Program-made: the position numbers and the translations under genes
Notes under the pieces: model-generated
What the model was told of the DNA's origin: nothing
The model's input: only the letters and a program-made list of their open reading frames with translations
Databases searched by the model: none
Part shown: positions 24,130-35,143 of the stretch, one piece after another
Layout of the letters: each line of letters starts with the position of its first letter
How positions within the stretch are numbered: the stretch's first letter is position 1
DNA from: Vishniacozyma victoriae
Taxonomy: Eukaryota; Basidiomycota; Tremellomycetes; Tremellales; Bulleribasidiaceae
Direction of reading: 5' to 3'
Assembly: GCA_017654735.1 (NCBI GenBank)
Contig: JADPYG010000088.1
Location: forward strand, 4,278,001-4,342,000
Length of the DNA: 64,000 nt

Positions 24130-24808
24130 TGTCGGATTGTTTGTCGATGATGTTGATTTGTCGAACTTGAGTGTACCTATATACAGAAAGGGGGGAAAAA
24201 GAGTGGTCAACTACTACGTCTATCTAAGCGAGTGTATCTAAAGAATGTATATATACCTATCAAAGGCGAGTGCTACGCTATAGCCTCTACTTGTAAATTC
24301 TAACTATCAAAGTCAGTAAAACGGATGGAAATGAAAACAGTCAGAAGGCTGCAGATACGCTTGCTAGTCTTTCATATTGGAACCGGTGACGGACGCGCTC
24401 CGAGCAAATGCCCCGGTACCTGCTTGGTACCCTGCCTGAGCTGATGTATGAGGCAAGTGATATAACTCGGTTGTCGGAGTAACGCTACCGTAAAATCCCT
24501 ACAGGTGAAGTAAATCAGACGCGTCGTTGTGGCTTTTCCCTGAATTACCAATGTTTCAACCTTACGGACGCGTCAGCAAGTGGGTCGGCCGCGATGCGAA
24601 CAGCCACTGACGAGCTCAATCAGCGATTTACAAAGATACAAATCGCGACCTTGTCTATCAAGCGTATCCATACTCGGTCGTCCGTTCTATATATACATCG
24701 CAACGCCCCGTCGTGACTCCCGCTCCATCCGTCATATCTTCTGCAAAAAAAATGTTGTCTCAACCTACATAAATTTCAAGCATGTCACACCACCGCCATC
24801 CCGACGCA
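24130..24808. promoter_or_regulatory. Intergenic region with TATA-like runs
   Basis: The region upstream of the glutaredoxin-like gene holds TATATATA near 24247-24255 (about 120 bases from the ATG) and a TCTAAGCGAG word at 24223-24232, the same as the repeated motif in 4640-5902. A second TATATA lies near 24688 on a stretch with no supported plus-strand gene; the ATG at 24752 opens only six codons. Nothing else is supported. Confidence 0.45.
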
Positions 24809-26008
24809 TCACGCAGTCATAGATGGCATGGTGCTCACCCCCTGTCCCCAATCCTGGTATCGACTTGTCGCCGCACTTCTGGCTGCCTGAGTCTCATTGA
24901 GAGATTCATACTCTGCACCAATTCGAGCCATCTTCTCCGCAGGCGAGAACCTGGGATCTGCGAAGATCGAGTCAAACTGAGCCTGGAGGTTCTCCAATTT
25001 GGTCTGGGCCTGAGCGGATAGATTGGTTGTTGATGGTGAGCACGAAGATGCCGACGCATATGAGGATTGAGGCACTGATGGAGGAGCTCTGTGTCGCATG
25101 CTTGTCGCAGGGACTGTGGGGCCACGTGTGGAAGCAGACGTGGGAGGGCTTGCGCAGGTTTGTGGAGCAGACCTTCGATGACTTCCTTGAGGGGCGTTGG
25201 TTGCCCTTGATGTTTGTCCTCCGTTGATGAACGCCTTTTCTCTGCGTAACGAGAGCTTCTCGTCCTTCAACTTTTTAAGGTTGGTAGCAATCTCTGATCG
25301 CTTGGCCGCCTCCCTGCATGTGTCGTTCTTGAGTCTCGCCTCCCATGCAGTGTCCCACAACCACCTTTCGTGGAATCGCTTGGCTAGAACCTCTGTCTGG
25401 TCCAAATCACGGACGTCAGTACACAGTAATCCTGCCTGTACTCCCAATTCACTCTGCGCCTCGTATATGCTTTCTCGGATCTGCCACTGCCTTGAGAGTA
25501 CCACGTTTCGGGCGGCATCCAGTGCAGCAGTGTACTCCTCCTTAGCAGCAACATTGGCCTGGCAATGCGTCAGCTCTTGGCAACCGCCTCAATCAAAAGC
25601 GCTCACAAGGTTTGTAACCCCAGTGGCGTCATCCCAAAGACGGTCCATGCAGAGTTGCAGTTTACCTCGGTCACTGCGAAGAGCGTCGATGCCCTGAGAA
25701 GCTGTGGGTTGTGCCGTAGAAGCAGCTTGATTTACCTCATCTTCCAACCAGGCCGTCTGTTTTCGCACTATCTTAGTCTGAGTTGCTTGATGTTGTAGAA
25801 GGTCCCTTTCGGCTCTGCGCTTGCGGGCACCCTACATGGCATTAGCATCGGGTTGACCACTTTCGGGCTCTCAGCTCACTTTCAGTTTCCCACCTGCCAG
25901 AGACTTTTCGCACGCCGATACATTATAATCGGCCCATACTCTTTGTTGATCAAGCTCATCGATATAGGGCGTGCGTTCAAAAAGCAATGAGCCAGAAGTG
26001 GTTGTCAT
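24809..26008 (-). CDS. Orphan coiled-coil protein
   Basis: Three exons (25880-26008, 25607-25831, 24809-25558) are joined across two 48-base introns (25832-25879 and 25559-25606), both GTGAGC donors with CTAAT or CTGAC branches. The result is a 367-residue frame from MTTTSGSLLFERTPY to ...GVSTMPSMTA. Exon 2 and the first half of exon 3 are predominantly helical and charged, consistent with coiled coil (ARKRRAERDLLQHQATQTK, SEIATNLKKLKDEKLSLRRE). The last 110 residues are Ser/Pro/Ala-rich, then a second helical stretch (KLENLQAQFDSIFADPRF). I recognise no family. It is the first of several minus-strand orphan genes in this stretch. A TATATA at 26305-26310 lies about 300 bases upstream. Confidence 0.6.
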
Positions 26009-26404
26009 TGTGCCGTGAGGATCAAGCGGGAATGTATGATGGTCAATGTGAGATCCGGGTCCGATCAAAAGGGTTAGCTTCAAGTAGCTGACTGGGATGT
26101 CGAAACTTACTGCTAAAAGCCAGATAAGTGGATTGGTGTATGTTTGAACTGGAGTAGAGTGTGCTTGGAGAGGTATGTGGTCAAAACAGTGTGTGGTCAG
26201 AATGGTGTGTGATCGTAACGGTGTGATATTGTGATGGTGTGATATGAGTGCGAATTTATTGCGCGAGAGAAAGAAGAAGAGGGGGGGAACGTTTTGCCGG
26301 TACATATATATCAGCATATCCCAACCTCTATACCTTCCATTCATTGCTACGGCCTGTGGAGCAGGCCTGAATGGAGACCTACAGCCCCAACGTTCCACCT
26401 AATG

Positions 26405-26460
26405 AAAGGGTGTGAAATGTGGTGAAATGTGGTGGAATGTGGCGGTGTGGCGATGTGGCA
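26405..26460. repeat. Degenerate TGTGGTGAAATG simple repeat
   Basis: Successive GTGTGAAATGTGGTGAAATGTGG-like steps drift into TGGCGGTGTGGCGATGTGG. It lies in noncoding DNA upstream of the 26008 gene and looks like replication slippage. Confidence 0.7.
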
Positions 26461-27339
26461 CAGACTTATGCTCGCTCAGTTCAAGTCAATCAGAAATGTG
26501 TGCCCAAAAGACTAGTGGCGCGGGGAACTCAATGTGCCTCATCAAACGGTCTAGTACATCAAGTTGGACATAGGCTGTCAAGCTGAATATCTAAGTCCGG
26601 CGGTATAGATATAGTGGAAGGCTCCCAATTGGGGGTCGTTGCAATCTACTGACCACTACACACCTCCGCCTGCATCTTAGATGGAAGCTGGTGGATCTTG
26701 TTCTGCCAAGAAACAGCAGGGGAGAGACACCTCAGCTTAAAAACTGACTTGAGCGCTGAGTGGAACCCAGTATGTCTGTCTCAGAAACTCGGTGCACCCG
26801 CCAGGGCGTTTTGATTAGCCCTACCCCATTGCGGGGGCTCATATGTGGAGATGAGTCAGCCTATTGGGGGATCATACGTTTCAGAATCCCAAGAAGGCAC
26901 GCTGAAGACACCGCGGGGATTTGTACCAATAATTCATTCTCAAGTATCTCATCTGACAAATACGGATGTCTGATTCATGTGGTTATACCTGTTTGTGGCT
27001 AATTTAATGACAAATGGCGTCCGTTACGAGCTTTCATTGAGCTATTTGGACAGGTTGAACTCAAGCAATTGGGATAGGAATAGGATGAGCCGGTTTCTTG
27101 GGAGGAATCCGAGGAATGACGCCTTTGTGAGTAGCTTGAGGGGGATGAATCTCTTGTGTACGGGATAAATGCGCTTCTGCTAACCGAGGTTGGGGCGCGC
27201 GAGTATCTTGGGTTGGATCGAAGGTCGGAAAGTGCGAAGCAGGAGCGATTTCCAGACTGTTGAGGACACCATGATGCTATTTGCATTGACGAATGTTTTT
27301 GCGATAAAGACGTTGGATTGGGTGCGGGTCTGGATCTGG

Positions 27340-27428
27340 CGGATGAGGCAGGGTACAAAGAATTTGCGAGTGATTGCCCGGATGAGGCAGAGTACCAAGA
27401 CTTTGCGCGTGATCGCCCGGATCTGTGG
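27340..27428 (+). repeat. 39-base (13-codon) tandem repeat
   Basis: Units 27340-27378 and 27379-27417 are alike at roughly 33 of 39 positions and begin CGGATGAGGCAG; a third partial unit starts CGGATC at 27418. Period is a multiple of three. In one plus-strand frame the units read DEAGYKEFASDCP and DEAEYQDFARDRP and end DLWLRVCSR then stop, which looks protein-like. No start or complete gene could be linked to it. Confidence 0.7.
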
Positions 27429-27493
27429 TTGCGAGTCTGCTCGCGGTAGTCTGCCAGAAATGACTCATAGGTAGCAACCTGCGTCCTTGCTTT

Positions 27494-27993
27494 TTACAAA
27501 GCTTGGTTGGTCTTCTCGCTGTCATTCCTGGAAACCAACATCTGAAAGGTCAGCTGACATCGGGAAAAGGGTAAGGGCCTACGCTGTAATTGAGACTATT
27601 TTGCATGTGTTCGACTTGTTTAATCCCTTTTCTGAGTTCTTGTGTTTTCCATTTCCATTCTTTCATACTGGAGGCGGCAAAATCAGATAGGTTCCTGGAC
27701 GATCGACGACTCTGTGGGCGAGTGCATCGCGATGTCAAAGTGGTGTCCGGTTGGCAGGAGCTGGTATCTGCCCTGCTAGCTTCTCTGGTTTGCGGCCAAT
27801 CAGAGGTTGACGTAGCCCTAAGACTTCTCCAGGGATCGCCGGTGTTTCTGCGTGTGTTTCTGCGTGTGTTTCTGTGTGTGTTTTTGCGTGTGTTGGCCAA
27901 GTTGTTGCTCCAGCAAACGGATCCAGGAGCAAAAGACACTGAGCATGTTCGTTTTTTAAGTATACCAGGCTTCTGGATGACTGTGGATGCCAT
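27494..27993 (-). CDS. Small orphan protein with Asn-Thr-Arg repeats
   Basis: Two exons (27583-27993 and 27494-27541) join across a canonical 41-base intron (27542-27582; GTAGGC donor, CAGCTGACCTTTCAG end) giving 152 residues. The N-terminus MASTVIQKPGILKKRTCSVSFAP is followed by a basic repeat NTRKNTHRNTRRNTRRNT encoded by a GTGT/TGCG microsatellite at 27836-27900. A helical C-terminal part (SSMKEWKWKTQELRKGIKQ) follows. The segment PGILKK...SVSFAP resembles a PP1-docking region, but this is a short pattern. The intron fits so well that the gene is probably expressed. No known family. Confidence 0.45.
27836..27900. repeat. CGTGTGTTTCTG microsatellite inside a gene
   Basis: About five copies of a 12-base unit (CGTGTGTTTCTG and close variants). 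In the minus strand it encodes the Asn-Thr-Arg/His-Arg repeat of the 27993 gene, and since 12 is a multiple of three, unit-number changes would keep frame. Confidence 0.75.
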
Positions 27994-28572
27994 TGCGTTT
28001 CAATAGCTTGAGTGGAGTGGTGTCGATAATGTGGAAAGTAGTAGTGGTGTTTTGTGCAGACTTGCGGCTGACGTTAGATGATCTATCATGCCAGGCTTTT
28101 TCTGATACCCTCTTACTCGGACATCCTTTCTGCCAGACCCCCTGACTCCTGGTTTCGACCTGAAACGGCGATTGATCCTTTGACAGTTGAAACATGTTTC
28201 GCTGCTACAACCAATGCAGTATTGTAGCATTTCTGAATCGGGCAAATACAAAGCTATCAGCCCAACGCCAAACCACGATGCCGCCACTTATCCGGCAGAT
28301 ACCAGCTATGGCAAGAACTTAGCGCTCTTGGACTTGCCTAGACGTTTATTTTCTTTCCGCGGTTGGCACCAAGAGATCTGTACAGCCCGCTCTACCTGTT
28401 CTCCCAGAGGTGAAAAGGATAAAGCAGTGGCATCACTGAGGATTGCCCATACATTGTGCAGCGAGATCAAATTTACTTGTCAGAACTAGCTAAATTGGTA
28501 CTTTAAGATGAGATGATCTGACCCCGTGATCTAATCTAAACCTGATGAGAGTGTCACTCATCGACGCCCATC
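27994..28572. other. Intergenic stretch between two orphan genes
   Basis: About 580 bases between the start of the 27993 gene and the stop of the 29441 gene. Open frames exist on both strands but none has supporting introns or recognisable content. Confidence 0.4.
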
Positions 28573-29441
28573 TTACCAAAAAGACGAGGAAGCTGACGAA
28601 AAACAAGGTATAGAATGGTTTGACAAACTGAAAGAGTAGGCGGAGGTTGCTGACAACAAGGAGGTGTCTGATTGTGCGTACGAGCTTGGTGCCGTGCTCT
28701 GTGTTGAGGTCGAGGAAGATGTCGATGCTGTCGAGTATATCGAAAACACCCCACGACTAGAAATGTATGTTGGGGGGAGTGAGCTGCAGACCGTAGCATT
28801 GGTATAGGTAACGTCACGCTGGGAAGTAGCGGACTTGCCAAGAAGCTGAGTCAATCGGAGCTCGGCCCTCTCTTGGTCTTTATGGCATGCGGACAAGGCC
28901 AATTGAAGCCCGACAGCCGTAGCCATATTTGTGGTCATTTCCGATGCGACCTCGAACTGCAAAGATCAGCTCCTATATAACGAAAGGCAGGCAAGCCACT
29001 CACCGTCCAAGCAGACTTTTGAAGAACTATCTGGTCTTCGACGAGCTTGGTCATTTCCATGTCAATCTTCTCCTTTATGATGTCGATTGCCGACAACGCT
29101 CGACTGCAGTCTGTCTCGGTGATGAATCTGGACGAATAGTGCGGGGGTATCCAAGCGAATAGACTGAGGGATTGATTTCTGACTTGTTGTTGCGAAGATG
29201 ATTTTTCAAGGTTGGCTATCGTCGTGAAGGATGATGATGGCTTTCGGCGATCACGTCCCGAAGTGAAACGGCTTGGCATAGTCGATGCGAGCCCATGGAC
29301 TGTACGACGAGTAGGATTCGTCCAAAGACTTGGCCAATTAGTATGCTGACCGTCGAGTCTCGTGGCTCGATAGGCGTTGCGACTAAAACCAACTCCTGCA
29401 CTGAAACCTGATTTGATGCTTCGGCAGAGACTTCTTATCAT
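28573..29441 (-). CDS. Orphan protein, two exons
   Basis: Exons 29004-29441 and 28573-28956 join across a 47-base intron (28957-29003, GTGAGT donor, CTGATCTTTGCAG end), giving 273 residues. The N-terminus MIRSLCRSIKSGFSAGVG is basic and amphipathic, possibly a mitochondrial or membrane-binding signal. A helical section (RALSAIDIIKEKIDMEMTKLVEDQIVLQ) and the second exon's TAVGLQLALSACHKDQERAELRLTQLLG suggest a coiled-coil or helical bundle core. The tail is Ser/Thr-rich. I recognise no family. A 130-base stretch 170-300 bases upstream resembles the one upstream of the next gene (see findings). Confidence 0.5.
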
Positions 29442-29862
29442 TGTATAGACACAAATGCAGAATCAAGGGGGACGAGACGTGTTGGATCTAGTGATGGGAT
29501 GAGTGAAAAGTGGAATGGGTGTTTGAGTTTTTGCGTTAATGGGCTTTGTTGTATGGCAAAGGTGTTTCTGGAAAGGCAGGAAAATCTTCTTCTGGTGGTA
29601 GAATATATCTCTTACCCTTCACATCCGCCGTCCTTTTATCATAGCCCCCAATTCCTGATGTCATCGCAAGACCAACAGGTGATCCTTTGGCCGCCTGAAA
29701 CGTCTCCGTGAGACCAGTCAGTCAGTCCTGTAAGCCTAACAAAGTCAAGGTATGTCGAAGAAGCATTGGACATGCAACGTGGAAAGGAAGGCTTCCATAC
29801 ATATATGGCTTTTCCGTACGTGAATCTCATGAGTGGCAGGTTGGTATCCTGGGCTCTACTGT

Positions 29863-30753
29863 CTACGTACGATTGGGAAGAGACGCCGTAGATAAATTTG
29901 TTCCCCACTCCCTACAATAAGCTCCCACACCCATTTCACCTTCAGATCCGGAACCATAACCAGAGTCATTGTCATCATTATGAAGTCCACTCAATTTCGA
30001 AGGAGACGCCGATCTTGACCAGTCGAACGGCGGAGGAAAGGTGTAGGATGGGCTGGAGTTGCAAGAGCTGTTTTCGGATGGTGGTAGAGAGGAACAGGGA
30101 GTGGAGTCAGACATTGGCGATCTGGACCTCGACTTACAGGTCGAAATCGGGCATGGTGCCTGTGGGGAAGATTCGAGTATCTGAGACGGCGACTCAGCAG
30201 TGAGTGATTGGGTATAGAGTCCAAGTTCCCGATCGAAGGTGCATTCCCGGATTAAAGCTTCGTCGCGGAGTGTGCTTGATTCTCTTGAAAATGTCGAAAG
30301 CTCCTTTTTGTAATCCTCACAGAACAGCTGGTGCTATTAGCCTTGACAGTTGAGCTGACTCACTGGATAATCCTTCTCCTGCTGCTGGTCCTCGAAGCGG
30401 GTGATGCAGGCATCGATCTTTGCCAATTGGTCTTGCACAGCACCGACACGACATGCTATTGATTCGCCGGGATCGTTTTGACGGAAGTAATCGAGTTGGT
30501 GAGCTCGAGATAGTCGGATTTCGCCGAGCTACGCGTCGCTCATGTTCGAGGGCAGTGAATGCCAGCTCCGAGTAAGACAAGCTAGGACACTGTGGTCACC
30601 AATGTGCGATGAGGCGTTGGGTCGAACAGACTGCGAGGTCGTGAGTTTCACGGGACCCCACTCGAGGTCACTGTCCGGGTCACTACACTGCCGAGAGCTC
30701 GTGAGCATCTCGGATACAAAGCTCGAACACGCCCGTCCCAATCTCGAAAACAT
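29863..30753 (-). CDS. Orphan protein with an in-frame TAG that needs a splice or readthrough
   Basis: The ATG (30753) opens MFSRLGRACSSFVSEMLTSS, and the frame reads to GDHSVLACL...SNMSDA and a TAG at 30529-30531. The same frame then continues with a helical charged region (LGEIRLSRAHQLDYFRQ, QDQLAKIDACITRFEDQQQ). A canonical 36-base intron (30328-30363) leads to LFCEDYKKELSTFSRES and a Ser/Pro-rich acidic tail ending near NDSGYGSGSEGEMG. The TAG could be the last bases of an intron (GCGTAG acceptor), a real nonsense mutation, or a start-site error. No donor I can see gives both the right phase and a typical branch site. Confidence that this is one functional gene is low. Confidence 0.4.
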
Positions 30754-31669
30754 ATTGAGGCTTTGATTGAGATTGAGAGCGAGTGAGTATGCTGGGAGGG
30801 AGTAAGTGTTTCAAAAGGTGGGATAGCGGAATGTGATGTGGGTGGCAAGAGCGATAATGAGAAGAAGGACGTTCCATCCCGATATACGGCCTCTCTCTTA
30901 TTCTCCACTTCATCTGTCCTTTCATCATAGCTCCATCTCTTGATGCTATTCCAGGACCGAAGGCTGATCCTCTGTTTGCGTGGAACATCTCGTCCACCGC
31001 ATTGACGATATCGCCGCGTTGTGGCGCTTGTTCGTCCTTGGATTTCCCTGCAGCTCTTGACCGGGTCGTAGTTTGATTGAAAGGCCTGTGAAATGAATAC
31101 GAAAGAGCGATGACTTGACGACGATTATTCTTATCCCGGTGGCTGAAGTCGTTCTTGTCCGGCCACCGCTTCGTCCAGGCATGAAGCAGGTATCGCTCGA
31201 GGACTACATCAGTATCAAGAGAAAGTACAGACCACCCAAAACGATGATATTGCATGGCAGATATGTATGTAGAAATATGTAAAAAATGAAGCAAGGTAAA
31301 GACATCTACAAAAAGATAAGTGTTCCGAAAGACAAACGAGCAGAAATTGATTTAGACCCAGATATATGACAATAATGATGATAGTGTAGGATATGTAGAT
31401 AAAGTAGTATAGAAGATAGTAAGTTGTACTGTGCTGACAAACGATCGATGTTTAGGGATGATATAGTATGCGAACTGGCGATGTAGGGTGGGGTCTAGTG
31501 ATTTGATGAAAAGCGAAAAATATTTTGGGGGTTCCAGACAGGGACAGTGGTGGTGAAAGTGCGAAGAAGGAAGTCGAACATTGAATCGAAGAGAGAGTGG
31601 ACGATCGAGATATGTTTACAGGAATGCCCGTCGATGGACATGAAATACGTCGGGGGATTCGAACATGAC
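30754..31669 (-). other. Upstream region of the 30753 gene; no supported gene
   Basis: A 203-codon minus-strand frame (30683-31294) crosses this region and overlaps the next gene's start. Its part at 30890-31000 matches the stretch 29610-29740 upstream of the 29441 gene, but the shared frame is broken by an indel, so the conservation looks regulatory, not coding. The rest to 31669 is noncoding and AT-rich near 31300-31440. Confidence 0.45.
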
Positions 31670-34591
31670 TCAGCTGCCAGGGTTCTTGCCGCTAGTTCCC
31701 CATGCGCTGGCGGCGCCGTCGAGGCTGCCGAGCGTGAACCCGCTGAATCCGCTATTCCCATTGACCCCAGATCCACTCGAGACCCAAGAGTAACTTCCAG
31801 GGGTACGTATAGGCGAACCCACAGGCGAGAGCTGATTACTCGAAGTCCCCTGGAAAGCCGAGAAGGACGCGTTCGGGTCCGATCTAGATGAGGGGACGGG
31901 TACAGGGACAGGTAGGGGTGCAGGTCCAGTTCCATTGGGAGGTGCGCCGAAGTATCGAGATCGAGGCGATGTGGGTGGAAGAGCGAAGGGCTGAGCGTTG
32001 GGAGAAAGCGAAGTGGACGGTTGTCCGCTTGCTAGTGGGGCCGAATGAGACATACCTCCTTGGGGGTTGTACAGTGGAGCAGATCCTGGACCGGGAGGAG
32101 CTGATTGACCTTGGTGTCCGTTTGGTAGACCGTATCCTGGTATTTGCTGGTACGCGTGCGTTGGGCTTGCTAGACCGGCCATTCCGACGTTGTGCGGCAT
32201 CCCGCCAAAGCCAGGGTTCCCGTTTCCAGCAGGATGACTAGCTCCTCGTTGACCTAGGGAGTTCTTTGAGTAGGACAATCGGATACCACCCTTAACAAGA
32301 TTGTTCTGTTTGTCAGCTTCATCCATGACCTGAAGACGAGTGCTCACCAGACTATGACCGTAGAGATGCTGGATGGCATTCTGGGCATAATTGACATCCT
32401 CAAATTCGACAAAGCACATGGGCCCATTGATCTTTTGCCTAAAGCTCATCCTCTTGTAGCCGTGACAAGTCTGGAACAAAGCTCGTAAAGACTCTTCAAG
32501 ATAGTTTGGCGGTAGCGTGGGTGGTGAGACTGCCGGAAGGTTGCCAACATATAAAGTGTTGATCTGGTAGTCAGCTTCTCATCCTTGACGAAGGCTATGG
32601 ACGTACTGGAGGATTCTGATCGGCAGGATTGTTGCCCGACATCATGCCCATGCTCCTCCCCGCATCGCTCATATGGTCGCTTCCACCAGGTGGGCTCGAG
32701 CCAAACATATCACGTCCATTCCCTCCTCCCACTCCCTGCTGTCCATAACTGCTGGGGTACGCTGATCCATGAACAATAGGTTGAGGATGACTATGATTAG
32801 GTCGTCGAGGCGCGAAACCATCAAATGCCATTCCTGCTCCACCCATTGACCATCCCTCCATCTCATCCGCTTCCTCTGCCAACGCGAGAAGGGCTTTCGA
32901 ATCGGTAGGTCGAGTATTCGGGCTCGTGATCGACATTGGAGGTGATGCTGACGCATTTGACAAGTCCGAAGAGGATGGTAGATTGCCTGGTCCGCTGGGT
33001 GCACCAGTCTGAGGAGCCGAGTAGGTTTGATACTGGCTGTTGAGTTGACCTTGTTGGGGGACTCGTTCTTCGGATCGACTCTCGTGACTGGAAGGCTGAC
33101 TTGACGGCCACGAATCCCAAGCCTCCTTGGCAGATTGTGGTTGAATGGGAGCATGCGATTGCGAGTTTGATGTAGCTGAATTGGGTGGAGGATTGGGTGG
33201 AGGCTGGTATTGTTGACCTCCGTAGGGACCGGTTCCGTTGGGAATATTTGGTTGAGCCTGACCTGGAACGGTTCCACCCATGAGTCCAGCTAATCTTCCG
33301 GAACGCAACAACAACCCAACCAATTCTTCTCCAGTTGTCGTCCTTTTTGTATGTAGATTCTTCTTTGCCATCTCCGCCTTCAGTGTCGCTCCAGTAAGCA
33401 TATCGATCTTTCGGCCTTGCAAGTGTTCTCGAGCAGCAAGCGCATCGGCTCGCGTCTTGAATCGAGCGAATCCAATAGTCTGTCGACGAGTCGACTGAGA
33501 CGCATACGGTGCTCCTCCTAGAACAGGTCCAGTAGGTGCCGAGGGTGTCATCGAGATTGCTGCTGATGGCGTAGTTGATGATGACGATGCGGTGCTCAGT
33601 TGAAGTGCGGCGAGAGCCTCCTCTAATGGCGGTGGTATCCCATATTCTCCAAAATCTCCGCCCTGGCTTGCTGCTAAACTCTGCAGTTCCGCCAATAATG
33701 CCGCTGCGGGTTCTCGAGGCCGGTTGGCGCCAGATGGGAATTTGAGGGTGGCTGCTTCGAATCCTGGTGTAAAGGTAAAGATGTTTTGAAATTCTCGCTC
33801 CTATTCAATCAGTACAGGGTCTACTCGATACACAAATTACGTACCAGCATGTCATCCGGGAACCCTACCACAAATATCGTGGTAATGACTTCATCATCCG
33901 CATCCTTCTCATCTCGGTGACTTCGTCTATCCCTAGAATCCCCTTGCCTAGATCCCGGGCGACCACCCATGGCTAGCGGAGGTATCGACATCCTGCCATT
34001 ATACGCCTCGGCGGGATTTGAAGGGTGACCGGACACGCCGGGACCAGGTAGATGACCATTAGGCATTTGCCGATTGTAGTGTTGACCCGGACCTGAATAG
34101 CCTGGCTGAGGAGGTGCTCCTCTCCATCCAGCTGGTCCATTCGGCCATCCGCCGCCAGGGCTCGTGATGGCGCCTGGGCTTGTCATCCCGTGAGGGCTCA
34201 TCATGGTGTGTATAGGGTCGGGAGGCATAGCATGTTGAGGTGGGGGAACATATGGGACTGCGCGAGGCGGAGGCGAGGATGTGACTGGTGGGAGGAACGG
34301 ATGTTGGTTCGCTAGCGAGTAGTGGACTCCGTTATGCTGAGGTTGTGGAGTCTCTTGGGATCCATCGACGTGCCCATCGTAGGCCGCATCTCCTTGAGGA
34401 CCGTGCCCGTTTGGCAGGTAAGCGCTCGCTTTACTATCTCGACCAGAGGCGACCGAGATGCCCGACGCTGTCGATTGGGTCCTTTGGACACCAGCTGACG
34501 ACGGCATGGCCAAGGACGAGAACGAATGAGGGTGCTGAGATGACGAGGCGGATGGCGCAGGTGATGGCAATGATGACGGTGGACTTGTCAT
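31670..34591 (-). CDS. WHI3: Whi3-like RNA-binding protein (C-terminal RRM)
   Basis: This cell-cycle RNA-binding protein resembles Whi3/Whi4, which bind mRNAs of G1 cyclins and form condensates. The N-terminal half is Pro/Gly/Ser/Gln-rich disorder, with an RRM-like module: [27 protein letters not shown] and [24 protein letters not shown]. The C-terminal RRM is the clear hallmark: [56 protein letters not shown], then the Whi3-type ending [18 protein letters not shown] further Ser/Pro/Gly-rich tail follows. Four introns are read. Start is ATG at 34591. Assignment as Whi3 rests on the SFRxK and GGIRLSxSKNxLGxRG signatures. Confidence 0.78.
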
Positions 34592-35143
34592 GACGAGAGG
34601 CGGATGCTTGAAAATGTGACGATAATGTTGAATCCCCCGTTTCTTTACTGCTCGATACTGCTGATCCCTTTCTCCAGTACCTTATTGTCCTCCTCCTTTT
34701 GTTTACGACTCCAAGAGCGTATGCCGACCGATTGATCCTAGCGAAAGCGAAACCACAAAAACTCGAATTACAATGCGATCAATTTCCGAGCATCAACAAA
34801 GAGATGATACGGCGGCGAGATGGGTCCGAGCGGAAATGATTAAGCGGGTCGCGCGCGGTATTCGTGTTGACCAAGATCTAGCGTGTATGTGAATGATGAT
34901 TTGTGATGTAGCATGTAGGCGCTTGGCCTTTGTGAATGAGATAGAGTATTGGAGGTTTAGATGAAGTAGGTGCGCGGTGGGTGTTGATGTATATGAGTAG
35001 AGGAAGTAGCACGCTGTAATAGACCTAGGTGGCGGATTAGGTCGTTACCCTCCCTACCCCCTTCTCTATCCACTTTACCCCTTTCCTCAGAAAACCCCCT
35101 CCTTTCTTTCCCTGAATATTCCCTGAATATCACAAAACTGCTA
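34592..35143. other. 5' region of the Whi3-like gene
   Basis: 550 bases without a supported gene. The long 5' flank is pyrimidine-rich in the minus-strand sense and may be a 5' UTR. A 65-codon frame at 34957-35154 is unsupported. Confidence 0.4.

Larger units (their letters stand above)
26009..27493. other. 1.5-kb gene-poor stretch with simple repeats
   Basis: No complete gene could be supported. Two patches of degenerate GTGTGTGG/ATGTGGTG repeats occur at about 26160-26245 and 26405-26460. A 39-base imperfect tandem repeat lies at 27340-27428 (separate entry). The open frames in this region have no introns of the local type and no conserved starts. Confidence 0.45.

Noticed and set aside
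24660..24775. TATA-like box and ATG on the plus strand
   Set aside because: The ATG opens only six codons and no downstream exon could be joined; it lies just past the stop of a minus-strand gene.
30683..31294. A 203-codon minus-strand open frame
   Set aside because: It overlaps the start of the 30753 gene and the matching stretch upstream of the neighbouring gene does not keep its frame. I take it as upstream DNA, not a gene.
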